6,291 nt of DNA from NORP240 sp046047495 (GTDB lineage: Bacteria; Pseudomonadota; Gammaproteobacteria; Pseudomonadales; Pseudohongiellaceae): assembly GCA_046047495.1 (NCBI GenBank), contig JBJOHV010000090.1, positions 1-6,291 of the forward strand, read 5' to 3'. Made by a program: the position numbers and the translations under genes. Below the pieces are notes generated by a model. The model did no database searches, was not told the origin of the DNA, and was given only the letters and a program-made list of their open reading frames with translations. Below are positions 6,282-6,291 of the stretch, piece by piece (position 1 is the first letter of the stretch; every line of letters begins with the position of its first letter).

Positions 6282-6291
6282 GTTCTGTGGG

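Noticed and set aside
6248..6291. Possible 3' end of an upstream gene such as dxr overlapping rseP (frame ending in TAG at 6248-6250)
   Set aside because: dxr often precedes rseP, but the dozen residues readable in this frame do not resemble a Dxr C-terminus, and only about 40 nt are available.

Overview
The window is a compact, single-strand cluster of envelope-biogenesis genes. All five genes read on the minus strand, so transcription runs from high to low coordinates: rseP (6269-4872), bamA (4773-2095), skp/ompH (1994-1470), lpxD (1441-395) and fabZ (362 to the left edge, 3' end missing). This is the core of the conserved proteobacterial rseP-bamA-skp-lpxD-fabZ(-lpxA-lpxB) block. Gene order, GC-rich codon use and protein sequences point to a gammaproteobacterium. 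The acidic Skp and long BamA loops would fit a marine or environmental lineage, but I cannot name a genus from this window.

The genes share one theme, building the outer membrane. RseP is the inner-membrane site-2 protease that releases sigma-E when outer-membrane assembly fails. BamA is the barrel insertase. Skp escorts unfolded barrel proteins across the periplasm to BamA. LpxD adds the N-linked acyl chain to the lipid A precursor. FabZ dehydrates 3-hydroxyacyl-ACP, so it draws on the same acyl-ACP pool that LpxD uses. Spacing between genes is 98 bp (rseP-bamA), 100 bp (bamA-skp), 28 bp (skp-lpxD) and 32 bp (lpxD-fabZ), which fits an operon with room for internal control only on either side of bamA. 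No terminator-like hairpin with a U tract was found.

No new defence, mobile or RNA system is visible, and the gene content is ordinary. The unusual points are: (1) six tandem 12-bp units filling most of the bamA-skp gap just upstream of the skp ribosome binding site; (2) a BamA of 892 residues whose excess over the E. coli protein lies in two enlarged surface loops, one carrying DxNGN motifs and a 24-bp internal duplication, plus a cysteine pair in the next loop; (3) an acidic Skp, where the E. coli protein is basic; and (4) likely non-ATG starts for three of the five genes. There is no gene-free stretch over 300 bases.
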